The translations under genes and the position numbers were made by a program. From positions 248,001 through 312,000 of the forward strand of contig UESW01004821.1 in NCBI GenBank assembly GCA_900491605.1: DNA of 64,000 nt. The letters run 5' to 3'. This DNA comes from Calamus simplicifolius. Its lineage: Eukaryota > Streptophyta > Magnoliopsida > Arecales > Arecaceae. Positions 45,104 to 56,999 of the stretch are shown here, piece by piece. The notes below the pieces were generated by a model, which had not been told where the DNA came from, did no database searches, and worked only from the letters and a program-made list of their open reading frames with translations. Each line of letters begins with the position of its first letter. Positions within the stretch are counted from its first letter, which is position 1.

Positions 45104-45580
45104 CTTTGAAGGAGGTCGATCTCTTCTGCTCTTCTTCACTTTGAGGAATACTTCCGAATAACTACCAGTTTCGCGAGAAGGATTCAAGGAGAAAAGGCGT
45201 CGACAAAATGAGAGAAGAGGAGAAACGATTCCAGAGCTGGGAAGTGGTGCAGATGGTCACAAGGCCTCGCATGTGCGACGAAGTTCTCGAGCAGGCTGTC
45301 TGCGTCCAGAAGCAGGGGACATCCCACAGTCGCCGATACGGGCTCTATTTTCCCGGTTATTCCAGTTGCAGTGATTTGTGGCGGAATAAATAAGAGGAAT
45401 AGAACAGAAGAAGAGAGGATAGGCCGAAGACAATGGAGCGGACTCAGCGGGGAGAGAGAGAGAGAGGGGGAAGGGGAATCTCGGAGCTGGCACGAGTGAA
45501 TCGGAGAGAAGGGCGAAACGGAATAGCGGAGGAAAGGAAGGATAACCGGAGGGGAATTGTTTCCAAGCTTCTATTTCGGC
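45104..45580 (-). other. Candidate 5' non-coding exon (possibly PHOT1 exon 0)
   Basis: A GC-rich island in AT-rich DNA. On the minus strand it looks like a plant 5' UTR: CTCTCTCTCTC tract near 45450, no long ATG-initiated frame, a small upstream ORF (ATG at 45322, 21 codons, stop at 45257) and a good donor CAAAG|GTATTA at 45104. Pairing this donor with acceptor ACGACAG at about 40953 would give PHOT1 a 4.1-kb leader intron. The alternative is the first exon of a lost or unrelated gene. Confidence 0.45.
45257..45322 (-). CDS. Possible upstream ORF in the candidate leader exon
   Basis: A 21-codon frame with a true ATG (MSPASGRRQPARELRRTCEA then L and stop). If the exon belongs to PHOT1 it would be an upstream ORF that could dampen translation. 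It is not conserved with anything I know and could be chance. Confidence 0.25.
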   Translation of the reverse strand: MSPASGRRQPARELRRTCEAL

Positions 45581-45587
45581 CGACAAG

Positions 45588-45606
45588 GTGGGCCCGCATG
45601 TGGGCC
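45588..45606 (-). promoter_or_regulatory. Paired site II-like GGCCCA motifs
   Basis: TGGGCCC (45590-45596) and TGGGCC (45601-45606) sit just upstream of the candidate leader exon. GGCCCA/TGGGCC elements are common TCP-type motifs of plant promoters. No TATA box is seen nearby. Confidence 0.4.
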
Positions 45607-45619
45607 GCCCTCAAATCCT

Positions 45620-47450
45620 AGCCGCTATCCCAAAGTTGAGGAAATGAGATCTGGTCACCCCCGTGCGGTTACCTCTTCCAATATTAACTGCTTTTAGGAT
45701 CGCAAAATTATCATTATACGTAAATATAATCACAATAACGCCATTATGATACAAAATAATGGCGTCGTACCAAATCGCATATTGATTCATCATCTTAAAA
45801 TTGACGTGATTATGATTCTATAAATTTAAAGTTGATTATGTTTGATGCAATTAGGTCCTTATAAATGACAAAATTAAATTATTTAGTTTAAATAATTTAA
45901 TTTTATAATAAGTTTGAATGCATATTTTATATTAAAAAATAAAGCAACATGTTGGAGTTGGTACACGCACTGTTGTTGTACAAGACCATTTGCATGGTAG
46001 CTAGCATATTTAACATGCAAGTAATTTGGTCCAGTGTCATTATTTAAAGTTTGCTCCTAACCAAAATCTATGGGGTTGGATTCTTGGTCGTTCTATGTTC
46101 AAGTTGTGATTATGATTGACCAAGAGTGATATAAATGTGATCGAAAATGTCTGGTATTCTTAAAGTCCTAACGCACAAACAGCATCACTGGGGTCCTCGA
46201 TTCCCCCCGGGTGTCTCCGTTTGTAGTGGTGAAGTTTTTCTAGGGTACTGGATTTGGTATTCATTGTACCAGTTTTATTATCCTCGTTATCCACTGATTT
46301 TTTCAAAGTAGGGTGGCATTTTTTTTTTCGTTTGATCATTTAGTCGGAAGGCATCGTTTCTAACGAGCAAAAAAAAAATTTGAATCTAAATGGTTTAATG
46401 CGTAAAGAGTCATTAATGACTAAACATGCAAACGATGAAGGACGGTATCCTAAGAAAATGTATATACTAAGAAAACCTAATAAAACATGTTGAAATCTTC
46501 TTGTCTGTTCTTTTCTTTCACGCAACCGCATTGAACATTAAACCTATAACTTTTTATTAATATTTTTTAAATTTTTAATAAATTATAAGTTTAATAAAAT
46601 AATTTTATTTTTTTATATAAATAATTAAATAGATATCCACTGGATACCCATTTATCCAGCCAGATATCTTTATTTCCATCTCATTAACTATAATGACTTA
46701 ACGGGATGAAGAACGAAGAGATTTTCTTTAACGAAGACGAGAATCGATAAAGATCGTCTCGGGTTATTGCCATTCCTGCTCCAGAGTAGAACCTAAAAAA
46801 AAAAAAGGTTTTTATTTTTGGGCAAGTTGATGCCGGACCAGACTTAAATGCTTGGCCGACTAACCATTTAATGTTTAGTATGTATCAACAGAATATACTT
46901 ATTTGATTACTAAATATATAAATATAATTATTATATATTAAGAGAGATTAAAAATTAAAAAAAATATTATGATTATAGATGGAGCGTTAAGTGATCAACG
47001 AACCAAAGCTAAATGTTCAAACTCAATCCTCTGAAAGGCTGATCATCAATTAAGACTTTATTCTCCTTATATATATATATATATAACTTAATTATTTGAA
47101 AAGGATATATTTATGGCTATGATGCTTTGGTTGCTATGAGGTAGGTATTTGAACAATATTTATTGGTCTAATCTTTATTTATGATCTAAACAAAAGGATC
47201 TTTTTAGAACATGTTCTTTTCTTTATTTTTTCAGTTCGAATATGATATATATATCTTTTATGTCTGACTCTAAGCATCATCTGCAAACAGATGGAAGCAT
47301 CGTAGCAAAAAAGCTTTTCTTTTTTCTGAAATTCTTTGGGACATGTTCATGTGATGCTTGCTGGCAATATCTAGCATTTGTTCTTTTTTTTAAAAAAGGT
47401 TGGAGGTAATGCAATAAGTTGAAAGAATATTTGAGAAAAATCTAGATTAA
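45620..47450. other. Stretch without recognised genes
   Basis: AT-rich, several poly(A)/poly(T) runs and a short (TA)n near 47070. No domain recognised on either strand. Confidence 0.55.
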
Positions 47451-47454
47451 ACCG

Positions 47455-47865
47455 GCATTAATGGAGTGTACGACAATCTTATGGTCCTCATTCATTCGGC
47501 GGGTCTCTAAGTCTAAGGAGGCTTTCACGAGGTAGGATTGAGACTTTTAAAACCTCATGGATGGTAATCTGGCCGCGGCTTTCATCCATCCATCGGAGGT
47601 CGATTGACGGCTCCTTTCTCAGTAGCAAGCGAGCATTCCGTGTCAATCCCATCCCAAGACAAAGAGAACCAGTTCGCCGTAAAATGAGACCTCTCATCCG
47701 TATCAGAAATTAGTCGTCTCTCGCGAACAAACAAAGCTTGATAGATCGCAAGCAGGATAGATTTCGACAATTGTGCACTGCCCAAGAGGTGTAAAACTGG
47801 AAAGGTGCTGTCAATTCTCCGGCACGTTTGGCCAACCGCTCCGTCTTGGACGGCCGGACATTAGA
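47455..47865. other. GC-richer orphan stretch
   Basis: About 400 bp of higher GC than its surroundings with short overlapping frames on the minus strand (62-70 codons). None resembles a family I know. It may be a gene or transposon fragment. Confidence 0.35.
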
Positions 47866-47873
47866 CTGCTTTC

Positions 47874-48218
47874 CATAGTTGTCAGACATTGACCCGCCTA
47901 GTGCTCGAATCATCGAGTTACTGGTTCAACCGTTGGATCACTGGTTTAATCATTGATTAATTATATTAATATAAAAATATATTTATATTAATAAAAATTA
48001 ATTTTTAATAAAAAATTTAAGATTAACATGATAATAAAATCCGTGATCCGAACCGATTCCGGTTGAATTGATCGGTTCATGGGTGAACCGAATGGATTGA
48101 TCAGATTATTCTGGGTCACTTACACATTCGGTTTTATATTGAAACCGAACCGGCTTGGCCTTTGGGTCCTGATTCAACCGGTCCAATCGGCCAGTTCGAT
48201 CCGGTTCTGACAACTATG
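47874..48218. mobile_element. hAT-like MITE with perfect 8-bp target duplication
   Basis: 345 bp bounded by CATAGTTGTCAGA and its inverse TCTGACAACTATG, flanked on both sides by CTGCTTTC (47866-47873, 48219-48226). Interior AT-rich core with CCGGTT/AACCGG boxes toward the ends, and a GATAATAAAATC block shared with the MITEs at 2008 and 42697, suggesting a related family. No coding capacity. Confidence 0.88.
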
Positions 48219-48226
48219 CTGCTTTC

Positions 48227-50027
48227 CCAACAACTCTTAAAAAAATACTTTTTCAATATATATATATATACTTTAATGGACGGAACTTAGGTATAGTATG
48301 GTGTGTTTCATGCATATCCTTGCATTTTGTATTTATTTATTTTTTATCATTACTTCATTATGCTAAAGAGGCTGAGATGAAGCTTGGAAAAGAAAAAAAA
48401 AAGAAGATAAGCGAAGTCAGGATATTTAGGTAGCGGATTGTATTTAAGTTTTATTTTATTTTAATTACTCTTTTTTTTCTTCATCTTCAAACTTACAAAA
48501 ATTTTGACGAGAAAGTTGGAGTGACCAATATGACAGTACTATATGGCATCCAAAAAAAAAAATGCGATAATTTTTTCTATTATTTAAGATGGTATAATGC
48601 TCTAGTACTTGGTCATATTGACATCAAGTTTAGTGAAACCATGGAAGTCTATATTGGATTATGCATCGAATAGATCTCTAATATTTATAGAGGATTAAGA
48701 TATCTAAATAATAATTTTTTTGCTTTTTTTTTTGAATAAGGTTTTTACTTATTACAAATGATAGTAGAATAGATTTAATTCATGGTACATATGGATTAGA
48801 GATATCATATATTTATAATTTGATTAGATGGGATTGGCGGCAGATTTGAATTAGGACCTTTGCTTGGGCCCGAACGTCAGGACTAAAACAAGAAAAATAT
48901 AGAAAAGTCTATGTTAAGTTGCAGCATATATATATATTTTGGTATTTATAAAGGATTAAAAAAATTAAATAATACTTTTTAGTTAACTTTTTTTTTAATG
49001 AAGTCCTAGGTTGGCATTATAAAAGGATTGCTGTGATTTAAAAAGGTTTTGATGCGCTTCATGGAAGGTCGTTGAACCACAATGTACCATACCAGGGTTG
49101 AGTCAGTGGTAAAAATTTAGTGGGATATGAGAAGCAATTATTTCTTCTCTACGAAGACTTTGTATCATTAAGTCTTACAGTGTTAAGTTAAACCACACGA
49201 TGTGAAGATTTAAATCAATTCCTTATGATCAAATATTTGTAGTCTCTAACTGCATCATTTATAAGAATACTTTGTATATTAATTTCTTTTATAGTTTTCT
49301 TTTATTTTCCGTGATCATATCCAATTCTACCTGGAAAAGTTGAACTGTCCTACTCCTGAGCTTGATGGTATTGGTCAACAGAGCATGAGATGGTGCTGGG
49401 ATTCAAGCTGGTCCCGGGGGATGTGAGCTGTTGCCTCGGATTGGACCTTATCCGTTCACGGATGGGGCCCTGGCATCGCATCCATGGTGGCCTACTCGAC
49501 CATCTTTGTGGCGGGGCTTCCGTGGAGTTTGTAGAGTTTTATGACCACTTGAGCAAGTTATGTATCTGTGGGTGTGTGGCTCTTCGGTATCTGACAACGA
49601 GAGAACGTAGCCCCGGTTGCCTCTTTGTCCTCCTCCTCAACAGGAATCTTCCATCCACCGAGCTAAAAGTAAGAGGAAAAAGTCTTTCTGAACCTATCTT
49701 TTGGCATTGCAAGCACGTATTGATCATACAGATTTATCGCTTATATATACTAATGCATGTATAGTAATTCAATGAACCTGATTATGTATCATGCATATGC
49801 TAATATGCGTGAACAATCAATCCACATGATCAATACATATTTACTATATTAAAAAATGGTGCTGCAAGTTTTTTTCAAAGTAAAAGAATTATAAGAAAAT
49901 AGACAGGACTTAGGCGCATTGCATTAACTACATGCTATTTGATTCATGTGTTTCCCTTTCTTTTATTTATTTTTAATTTTTTTAAGCATCATCATCGCTT
50001 TTATGTAAGCATCAAATAATAATAAAA
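48227..50027. other. Stretch without recognised genes
   Basis: AT-rich except for a GC-rich block at about 49330-49690, which has a 124-codon open frame (49390-49764) of no recognisable family and odd composition. Possibly a decayed gene or transposon piece; I would not call it a gene. Confidence 0.45.
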
Positions 50028-50422
50028 GCTCTATGCTGCATCGGTTGGTATATCCTATGCCATCCACAGTCTGGGCACCCGCAGGATTATTATCGAGGGG
50101 GGTTCTATTACTGTCATTTGCTGGCTTCGACAGAACTCTGGCGACCTTTTGCCTAATAACCCCTTAATTCGCGATATTCGGATTATGCTTCATCATGCTT
50201 ATAGTATCCAAATTTGGCATATCTATCGAGATGCTAATTCAGCGGCTAACTGGATTGCTGTCCAGGTGGCTCACCACTTCGAACCTTAAAGCTGGAAGCA
50301 GAGTGACCCGTGCCCTCTGGTTCTTATCCAAATTTTGCATTCTGATATATTGGACTTGACTCACCCTAAAATGATGTGATCGTTCATCCATAATAAAAAA
50401 TAATAATAACAATAATAATAAA
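50028..50422 (+). mobile_element. LINE 3' end: RNase H fragment with A/TAA-rich tail
   Basis: 5'-truncated insertion carrying only the last part of an RNase H domain. A stop-free frame of about 85 codons (50032-50286) reads YAASVGISYAIHSLGTRRII, then HIYRDANSAANWIAVQVAHH, parallel to the RNase H at 63.3-63.6 kb (ISYAARTLHARG; HIYREANSAADWVA). The usual Asp of the ADW motif is Asn here. The 3' end runs into ATAATAAAAAATAATAATAA-type sequence at about 50390-50422. Confidence 0.82.
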
Positions 50423-50714
50423 TCCAAAGGCATGCGGCTGAAGAGACGGGCCTACTGTACTGATCCACATTGATTATACCATACTCATAAAATATTAGAA
50501 TAATATAAAATTTTAAAATATTATGAATTGAATCAATTTAAATTGATCCGTACCATTTGATATCAATATAAACCTTTTGATGCTGAATGAATAAAAATTT
50601 AAAAAACATTAATATTTTATCAATATAAGATATATGCACGTAAAGTCTTCTCGTGCCCATACATGGATCTAATTAATCTGTTAATAAAAGTTAATTAGTA
50701 GCGAATGAAGTTGA

Positions 50715-51190
50715 CGTTGATTTTTAATTTAATATTGGGCTTATATATAAATAATTATTTATTGCAAACTATCAAATAAGGTTTCAGTAATTTGGGTTTT
50801 AATGTATCTAATAAAGTATGGCCCTTTAATGTGTAGAGACCTAAGGAATTATTTCTATTTTTATGATAGGCTAAAATAGAAATAGCAAAAAATAATGATA
50901 AAGTATATATATATATATATATATATAGTGGTTATGGTCTCTGGATGGCATGCACGATCTTCTTCTCTGAATCCCATCATCGGATAGAATAGCCTAGAGA
51001 AAATTCTAAAGGATTCTCTGGGAGTACGTGTTAATCTGAAAGGCCAACTCAGGACTCTGTAGAGCAATCAAGCAATATGGATTCAGATATGCTTCCGTTT
51101 ATATTTATTAATTCTTGATGATTGAACATGAATGATTCTTGGGCTTCATCATTATGGTTTTCACCAAAGGTTTAGATTTAATTTTCAACA
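50715..51190 (+). repeat. Copia 3 5' LTR
   Basis: About 476 bp, starts CGTTGATTTTTAAT (first T mutated) and ends ATTTTCAACA. It matches 58374-58866 throughout, with a longer (TA)n run and roughly 10% differences by eye. Confidence 0.9.
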
Positions 51191-51192
51191 AT

Positions 51193-51204
51193 TGGTATCG
51201 GAGC
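51193..51204 (+). promoter_or_regulatory. Copia 3 primer-binding site
   Basis: TGGTATCGGAGC, one change from TGGTATCAGAGC, two bases after the LTR. It shows the element as a whole is on the plus strand. Confidence 0.85.
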
Positions 51205-51587
51205 CCTTATTCATATTGAATCATTAAGAAAATTTTCGGTAATATGCATTGATATTCGTATTTATGCATATGTTTCTTTAGCTTTATTCAGCAACTATGA
51301 GACAAATATTCATTAGTTTATTGTAAATTTTATTTTAATGCCAATGACACTTTTAATATATGTATATCCAGATTTTTAAATAAAACAAGGGTCATAGTGC
51401 ATCAAAACTTTATTTTACTTCTAGTTTGATGATTATGAATTTTAATATTAAAAGCGAAAGATATTCGCTACATCATAAAATTAGTCTTGCATGGTCCTCT
51501 CTGTTCTAGGAGAGGAGATTAGATAACTTTTATTGGTAAGATAAAGTTAAAAAATGGATAAAGAGATGTGAAGGATGTATAAGAGTC

Positions 51588-52748
51588 CATAATAGATTTT
51601 CGTGATTTCTATTCTTTTTCTTTCCCTCCGTGTGATTTCTTTGGGATTTTAGATTCCATAACGGATATACTCGTAGCTGCATTTAGATGTCAAAAAGTTA
51701 TTCTGAGAATAGGAATATAAATTCCGTAGGAATAGCTTATTCCCTTTGTTATTCCAGATTTCTGTTTGGATGAAAATCTGGTATTTCATGTTTCCCGTGC
51801 AATTAATGCAGTGTTATTCAAAATGATGTTTGGATGACATGGGAATAAGCATGTATTCCCTTAGGAATAGATGAAAATTTTTCTGAAATTCCAAAGATAC
51901 CCCTTCCAATAAAAATGGTTTATCAATTTTTATTTTTAAAATGACTTGAATAAATTATTATTTATTAATAAATAAGGTAATAAATTAATTATTATTAATA
52001 AAATAATATAAGAACATACTTAATAAATTATTTTATATTAATAAAGAAAAAAATAACATACTTAATTTATTTAATTTTAAATATTATAAATAAATTTATT
52101 ATTTAATTTATTTAAATGATATTATAAATAAATTTATTTAATTTAATTCCATCGGTGCTCCTGAAATAGCTGTAGTGGGAATAGGAGCTATTTCATGGGG
52201 TACCATGGAATAAGAAATCGGAGTAAGAAGGGTTGACTGGAATAGAAATTTCAATAGGGCCCATGCTCCTTTTTCATCTTGTTTGGGGAAATAAACAGGA
52301 ATAAGGGCCTGTTCCATGCCTTATTCCCCGTCCAAACACGGCCATAGAGTTCCTGGGATGGGATGGGTAGCGTCAGGGAAAGAAAGAAAAGTTCGTTCTA
52401 GCATTTAGTGCATGGAAAATTGCCGTGGGATTTCATCATGTGGGGCATTAATGTGGCATTTGGACTCTCCCTCATGAAATCATGGGCGTTATACCCACGT
52501 GTGGGATTCCATTCATGTAGAGTGTAGGGAAATTATGATAATAATAATAAAAAATTATAGGATAAAGCATACGATGAAAATCTAGCCGTTGGAGGGAAGT
52601 TCCATTTTTTCTGCTAGGAATCTCGCTCGAGAAGTCCCATTTTTTTCTGTAGGGAATCAGCCTTAATAATGGGGCATTGGGAGTCTTTTCCTACAGTGGG
52701 GTGTTGGGAGTCTTTTTCCATACGTAATAGCATCCTCTCTTGGAATCT
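51588..52748 (+). repeat. Inverted repeat arm, left (with nested MITE)
   Basis: From CATAATAGATTTT to TGGAATCT. Without the nested MITE (51674-52344) it is about 490 bp and pairs with 56513-56992 in inverse orientation: shared landmarks are TCTTTTTCTTTCCCTC, TTTTAGATTCCATAA, GGGGCATTAATGTGGCATTT, CATGATTTCATGAGGG (opposite strand) and GGGAGTCTTTTCC. It borders the reversed RT directly at 52749. Confidence 0.85.
51674..52344. mobile_element. Nested MITE (PIF/Harbinger- or Tourist-like)
   Basis: About 670 bp inserted in the left arm. Left end TAGCTGCATTTAGATG and the inverse of the right end TGGCCGTGTTTGGACG differ only by transitions. The right arm of the inverted repeat keeps the empty site CTCGTAGAGTTCC (about 56905-56917); here it is interrupted after CTCG with TAG at both edges, consistent with a 3-bp target duplication. 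GGCC-TGTTTGG ends suggest Tourist-like origin. Interior rich in GGAATA words; no coding capacity. Confidence 0.8.
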
Positions 52749-55545
52749 GCCGCAATATCCGAATGCGTACAAACTTGAGCATACATTAAACTCCCTACAA
52801 CCAAAGCATAAAGAATCTTTTGTATCTCTTCAACTTCAAGGTTTTCTTTTGGGCACTGATTAATACTGAATTTATCTCCTTTAGTGACAGGGGTATCACA
52901 TGGTTTGCTATTTTGCATACTAAATTTCTTAAGTACTTTATCGATATAACTCCTTTGTGATAATTCAAGGATATTCTAAGAACGATCTCGATGTATTTGG
53001 ATTCCCAATACAAAGGAGGCGTCACCAAGATCTTTCATTTGAAAATTGCTTGATAGAAATCTCCTAGTTTCGTGCAACATGCCTATATCATTTATGGCAA
53101 GCAAAATGTCATCGACATATAAAACTAAAAAAATATATTTACTCCCAATGAACTTGTCACACAATCATCAACCGCATTCACTTCAAAATTAAATGAGAGA
53201 ATTACTTGATGAAATTTGTGATATCATTGACGAGAAGCTTGCTTTAACCCATAAATGGATTTTGTCAATTTGTAACTCATTTTCTTTGGGTCTCCATATG
53301 CAAAGTTTTCTGGTTGCACCATATAAATTATCTCATCAATGTCTCCATTGAGAAACGTCGTCTTGGCATCCATTTGATGAAGTTTTATATCATACTGTGC
53401 AATAAGAGCCATGATTGTCCTAAAAGAGTCCTTTGATGAAACTAGAGAGAAAGTCTTTTTAAAGTCAATTCATTCCTTTTGAGTAGTCTTTAGCTACAAG
53501 ATGAGATTTATACCTTTCCACATTACCCTTTGAATCTTGTTTGGTCTTAAAAATCTATTTGCAACCAATGGGTTTCACACCTTCTGGTAATGGAACAAGT
53601 TCTCAAACTTTATTATCTTGCATAGACTTATACTCTTCTTTCATTACTTCAATCCACTTTTCTGAATTGGAACCTTGTATGGCTTGAAGGAAGTTGATAT
53701 GATCATCTTCCATTATGACATTATTTTCCTCATGTTTCTGAAGAAATACTATATAGTCATCTGTAATAGTATTTCTCCTTTCTCTAGTGGATCGCCGCAA
53801 AGGTACTTGTTCTTGAGGTTGTTGAATTTGTACCTCTGAGGGTTGAATAATAATTTCTTATTGTTTTGAAATTGCAACTTGATCATTATCAAAAGCAATT
53901 ATAGAAATTGAAATTAACTGCTCTTCAATAAGAGTAGTAGGATCTAATTCTTCCTCAAAGACAAAGTCTCTGGCCTTATTTCTTTCCCCAAACTCAATAT
54001 CCTCAAAGAACATTGCAGTTCCCGTCTCAAAAATTGTCATTGATTTGGGATCATAAAACTTGTAATCCCTGGATCGCTCAGAATACCCAACAAATAGCTA
54101 TTAACTATCCTAGAGTCTAATTTCTTTTCATATGGCCTATAAGGTCTTGCCTCAGCTGGACATCTCCAAATATGAAAATGCTTTAGACTATGCTTTAGTT
54201 GGTATTCTGTTCAGAATGTAGGCTGTTATCTTTAGTACCCCTCCCCAGAGTGACTCTGATAAGGTAGAATGATAAATCATACTTCTTACCATATCCTTAA
54301 GAGTCTTGTTTCATCTTTCAGCTACACCATTCATGCTAGGTGACCCTGGCATGGTGTATTGTGGGACAATTTACACTCCTCTAGGTATCTGGCAAATGGT
54401 CCTGGACGTTGTTCACCGGATCCATCATATCTACCATAATATTCACCACCACAGTCATATCTGACTCCTTTAATCCTTCTGTTGAGTTGAAGCTCAACCT
54501 TAACTTTAAATGATTTGAATACATCCAAAACTTGGGACTTTTCATGAATAAGAAATAGGTATGCATATCTAGAATAATCATTTATGAATGATACAAATAT
54601 TATTGACCATTCCAAGAAGGTGTAGAAAAATGATCCACAAATATTCGTATGTATCAACTCTATGACTTCCGTAGTTCTATATGCACCTAATTTCTTTATT
54701 TTGGTTTGTTTTCCCTTAATGCAATCAACACAGACATTAAAGTCTGTAAAACCAAGAAAATCCAAAATTCCATCTGACACAAGTCGTTCAACTCTATTTC
54801 TAGAGATGCGACCTAAGCGCTTGTGCCATAATGTTCTTGAACTTTCATTACAAATTTTACGCTTAGTACCTCATAATTTCATATTCAGGATTTTATTATA
54901 AGAAGCAATAGTATCAAGCAAATATAGATTGTCATACACCATAAGAGAACCAGTTTCAATAATGTTTGAATTTAACGAAAGACTAAACTGACTATTTTCA
55001 AATGAACAATAATATCCTAATTTATCCTAAGCTAAAATAGAAATCAAATTCCATCTATATGATGGTACTATAAAAGTATCTTTAAATCTAAATAATAATT
55101 AAAACTTAATAACAATCTAAAATGCCCAATTATCTCCACATCTACCGACTTGCCATCTTCCGTATAAATGCGTCTTTCAGCCATCAGTTGGCCTTCGGTA
55201 GCTCAGGCAACCCTCAATTGAAATACTGATGTTAGTAGTAGCATCAAAATTTAACCACAAAATATTTCTAGGTACTAAAGCTATATTCACTTTAGAATAT
55301 ACTAAATTAAGAAATGTACCTTTTCTTTCATGCGATGCATGATACTTGGAACATTCCTTCTTCATATGTCCAGACTTTTTGCAGAAGAAACAACTGTCCT
55401 TATCCTGATTTTATTTTTTCTTTACCGGACCCTTAGCAGCCTTATTCTTTCTTTTCTTGCCTCTATCCTTGAAGTTAGTATCATTAAGGACAGGCACTGA
55501 ATTGAGGTTAGCAGAAATAGTAGCAACATTAGCTGTAAAGAAAAT
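52749..55545 (-). pseudogene. Copia 3 gag-pol block, reversed
   Basis: Read on the minus strand from about 55545: gag N-terminus (ANLNSVPVLNDTNFKD), then directly the knuckle region (RGKKRKNKAAKG; CFFCKKSGHMKKECSKYH), so the middle of gag is deleted. Next a protease remnant (WLNFDATTNISISIEGCLSY, with DSG degenerated), integrase (CVDCIKGKQTK, FINDYSRYAYLFL, YDCGGEYYG), the RT (HQMDAKTTFLNGDIDEIIYM, YGLKQASRQ, VLYVDDILLAINDIGMLHET) and RT end (SLMYAQVCTHSDIA) where it meets the inverted repeat arm. RNase H is missing from this block. Scattered stops. Confidence 0.87.
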
Positions 55546-55559
55546 AAAAGCAATACATA

Positions 55560-56231
55560 AATAACATGCTCATATAAATAATTAATACCAAATATTAATA
55601 AATTCAAATAATGGTAAATCCCATTTCAAAATATCCAATGCAACATTAATATCAAGTCTTTGGACAGTAATATTAACTACTAGTGGTACTCTTGTTGTAA
55701 TAATCAAACACTAACAATAATGCATGTCAAATAATAAATATATCTTTGGATTGATTTATTACTCGCATCTAAATCCTTATAATCGTTACGTATTTACCAT
55801 CACACATATGTGTAGTTCGGCCAAGCATTAACCTTCCTTTGGGCCAATTAATATCCGCATGAAACATACACATACACAACATCCAATATTCTTCATGAAC
55901 CATCTACATAAGAGAGGTCACTTTGGTGATATATTGTTTCAATTAGTTCAATTTAGAACGATGGACAAATTTATTATGCATAAAAAAATACCATTAATTT
56001 GAATTTGATTGAACTTAAAAAATTAACGATATATTATTTTGATTGTTTTCTATTTCTATATAAATTAGTTTCAACCCATATCAAAAATAAAATTTATCCA
56101 TTTCAGAGCTAATTTTATAACAGAAAAATAATTTATCCTAATGAATTGCTTTATGGAACCATTAAACCGTATGAGAGGAGATTGCTTATGCTTACCGAAT
56201 CAAATACGTTGAAATGACCCATAAAGCCATT

Positions 56232-56298
<67 letters not shown>

Positions 56299-56512
56299 TT
56301 TCGTGTGAGGCATAGAAGAGCTGAAAGCCCGAAAATATGGAAACAATGCCCATTCACGATGCCCCCTTTAGAAAACCCATGCATTAAATGCCATGTAAGC
56401 ATTAAATGCTTTTATCCCCTCACATAACTCCAACCCCACTCTGTTGTCGCCACATGAAGCCTCTTGATGGGGAAGAAGATGGAAAGCCATGTTATTTTAA
56501 TTTTGTAACGAT
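55560..56512. other. AT-rich spacer inside copia 3
   Basis: No domains. Holds a (TA)n run at 56234-56294. If the block is turned back, this would be the leader next to gag. Confidence 0.55.
56234..56294. repeat. (TA)n microsatellite
   Basis: About 61 bp of pure alternating TA. Confidence 0.92.
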
Positions 56513-56992
56513 AGATTCCAAAAGCGGTTGCTATACACCCCATTGTGGGAAAAGACTCCCAAAGCCTCACTATTAAGGCTGATGGTTTTCACCAACTAGA
56601 TTCCCAACAGAAAAAAATGAAACTCCACGCGACGTTCTCCAACGGCCAGATTTTTATCTTACACTTTATTCTATAATAATAATAATTATTATTATTATCA
56701 TAATTTCTCCTACACTCCGCATGGATGGAATTTCATGATTTTGAAACTCCACACGTGAGCATAATGCCCATGATTTCATGAGGGGGAAGCTCAAATGCCA
56801 CATTAATGCCCCACGTGATGGAATCCCACGATAATTTTTCATGCAATAAATGCCAAAATGAAACTTTTCTTTTTTTTCCCTAACGCTCCTCATCCCAGGA
56901 ACTCTACGAGCGTATCTATTATGGAATCTAAAATCTTGAAGAAATCAAGCAGAGGGAAAGAAAAAGAATGAAAATCATAAAAATCTGTTATG
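56513..56992 (-). repeat. Inverted repeat arm, right (empty MITE site)
   Basis: About 480 bp, inverse of the left arm: AGATTCCAAAAGCGG at the inner end, AAAGACTCCCAAAGCC, GCCACATTAATGCCCCACGT, TATGGAATCTAAAAT and AAAATCTGTTATG at the outer end. It lacks the nested MITE and abuts RT sequence of the plus-oriented part at 57000. Confidence 0.85.
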
Positions 56993-56999
56993 AAAATTA

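Noticed and set aside
51588..56992. Inverted arms taken as LTRs of the reversed copia block
   Set aside because: LTRs are direct repeats; these arms are inverted, do not match the real LTRs, and lack a primer-binding site or polypurine tract beside them.
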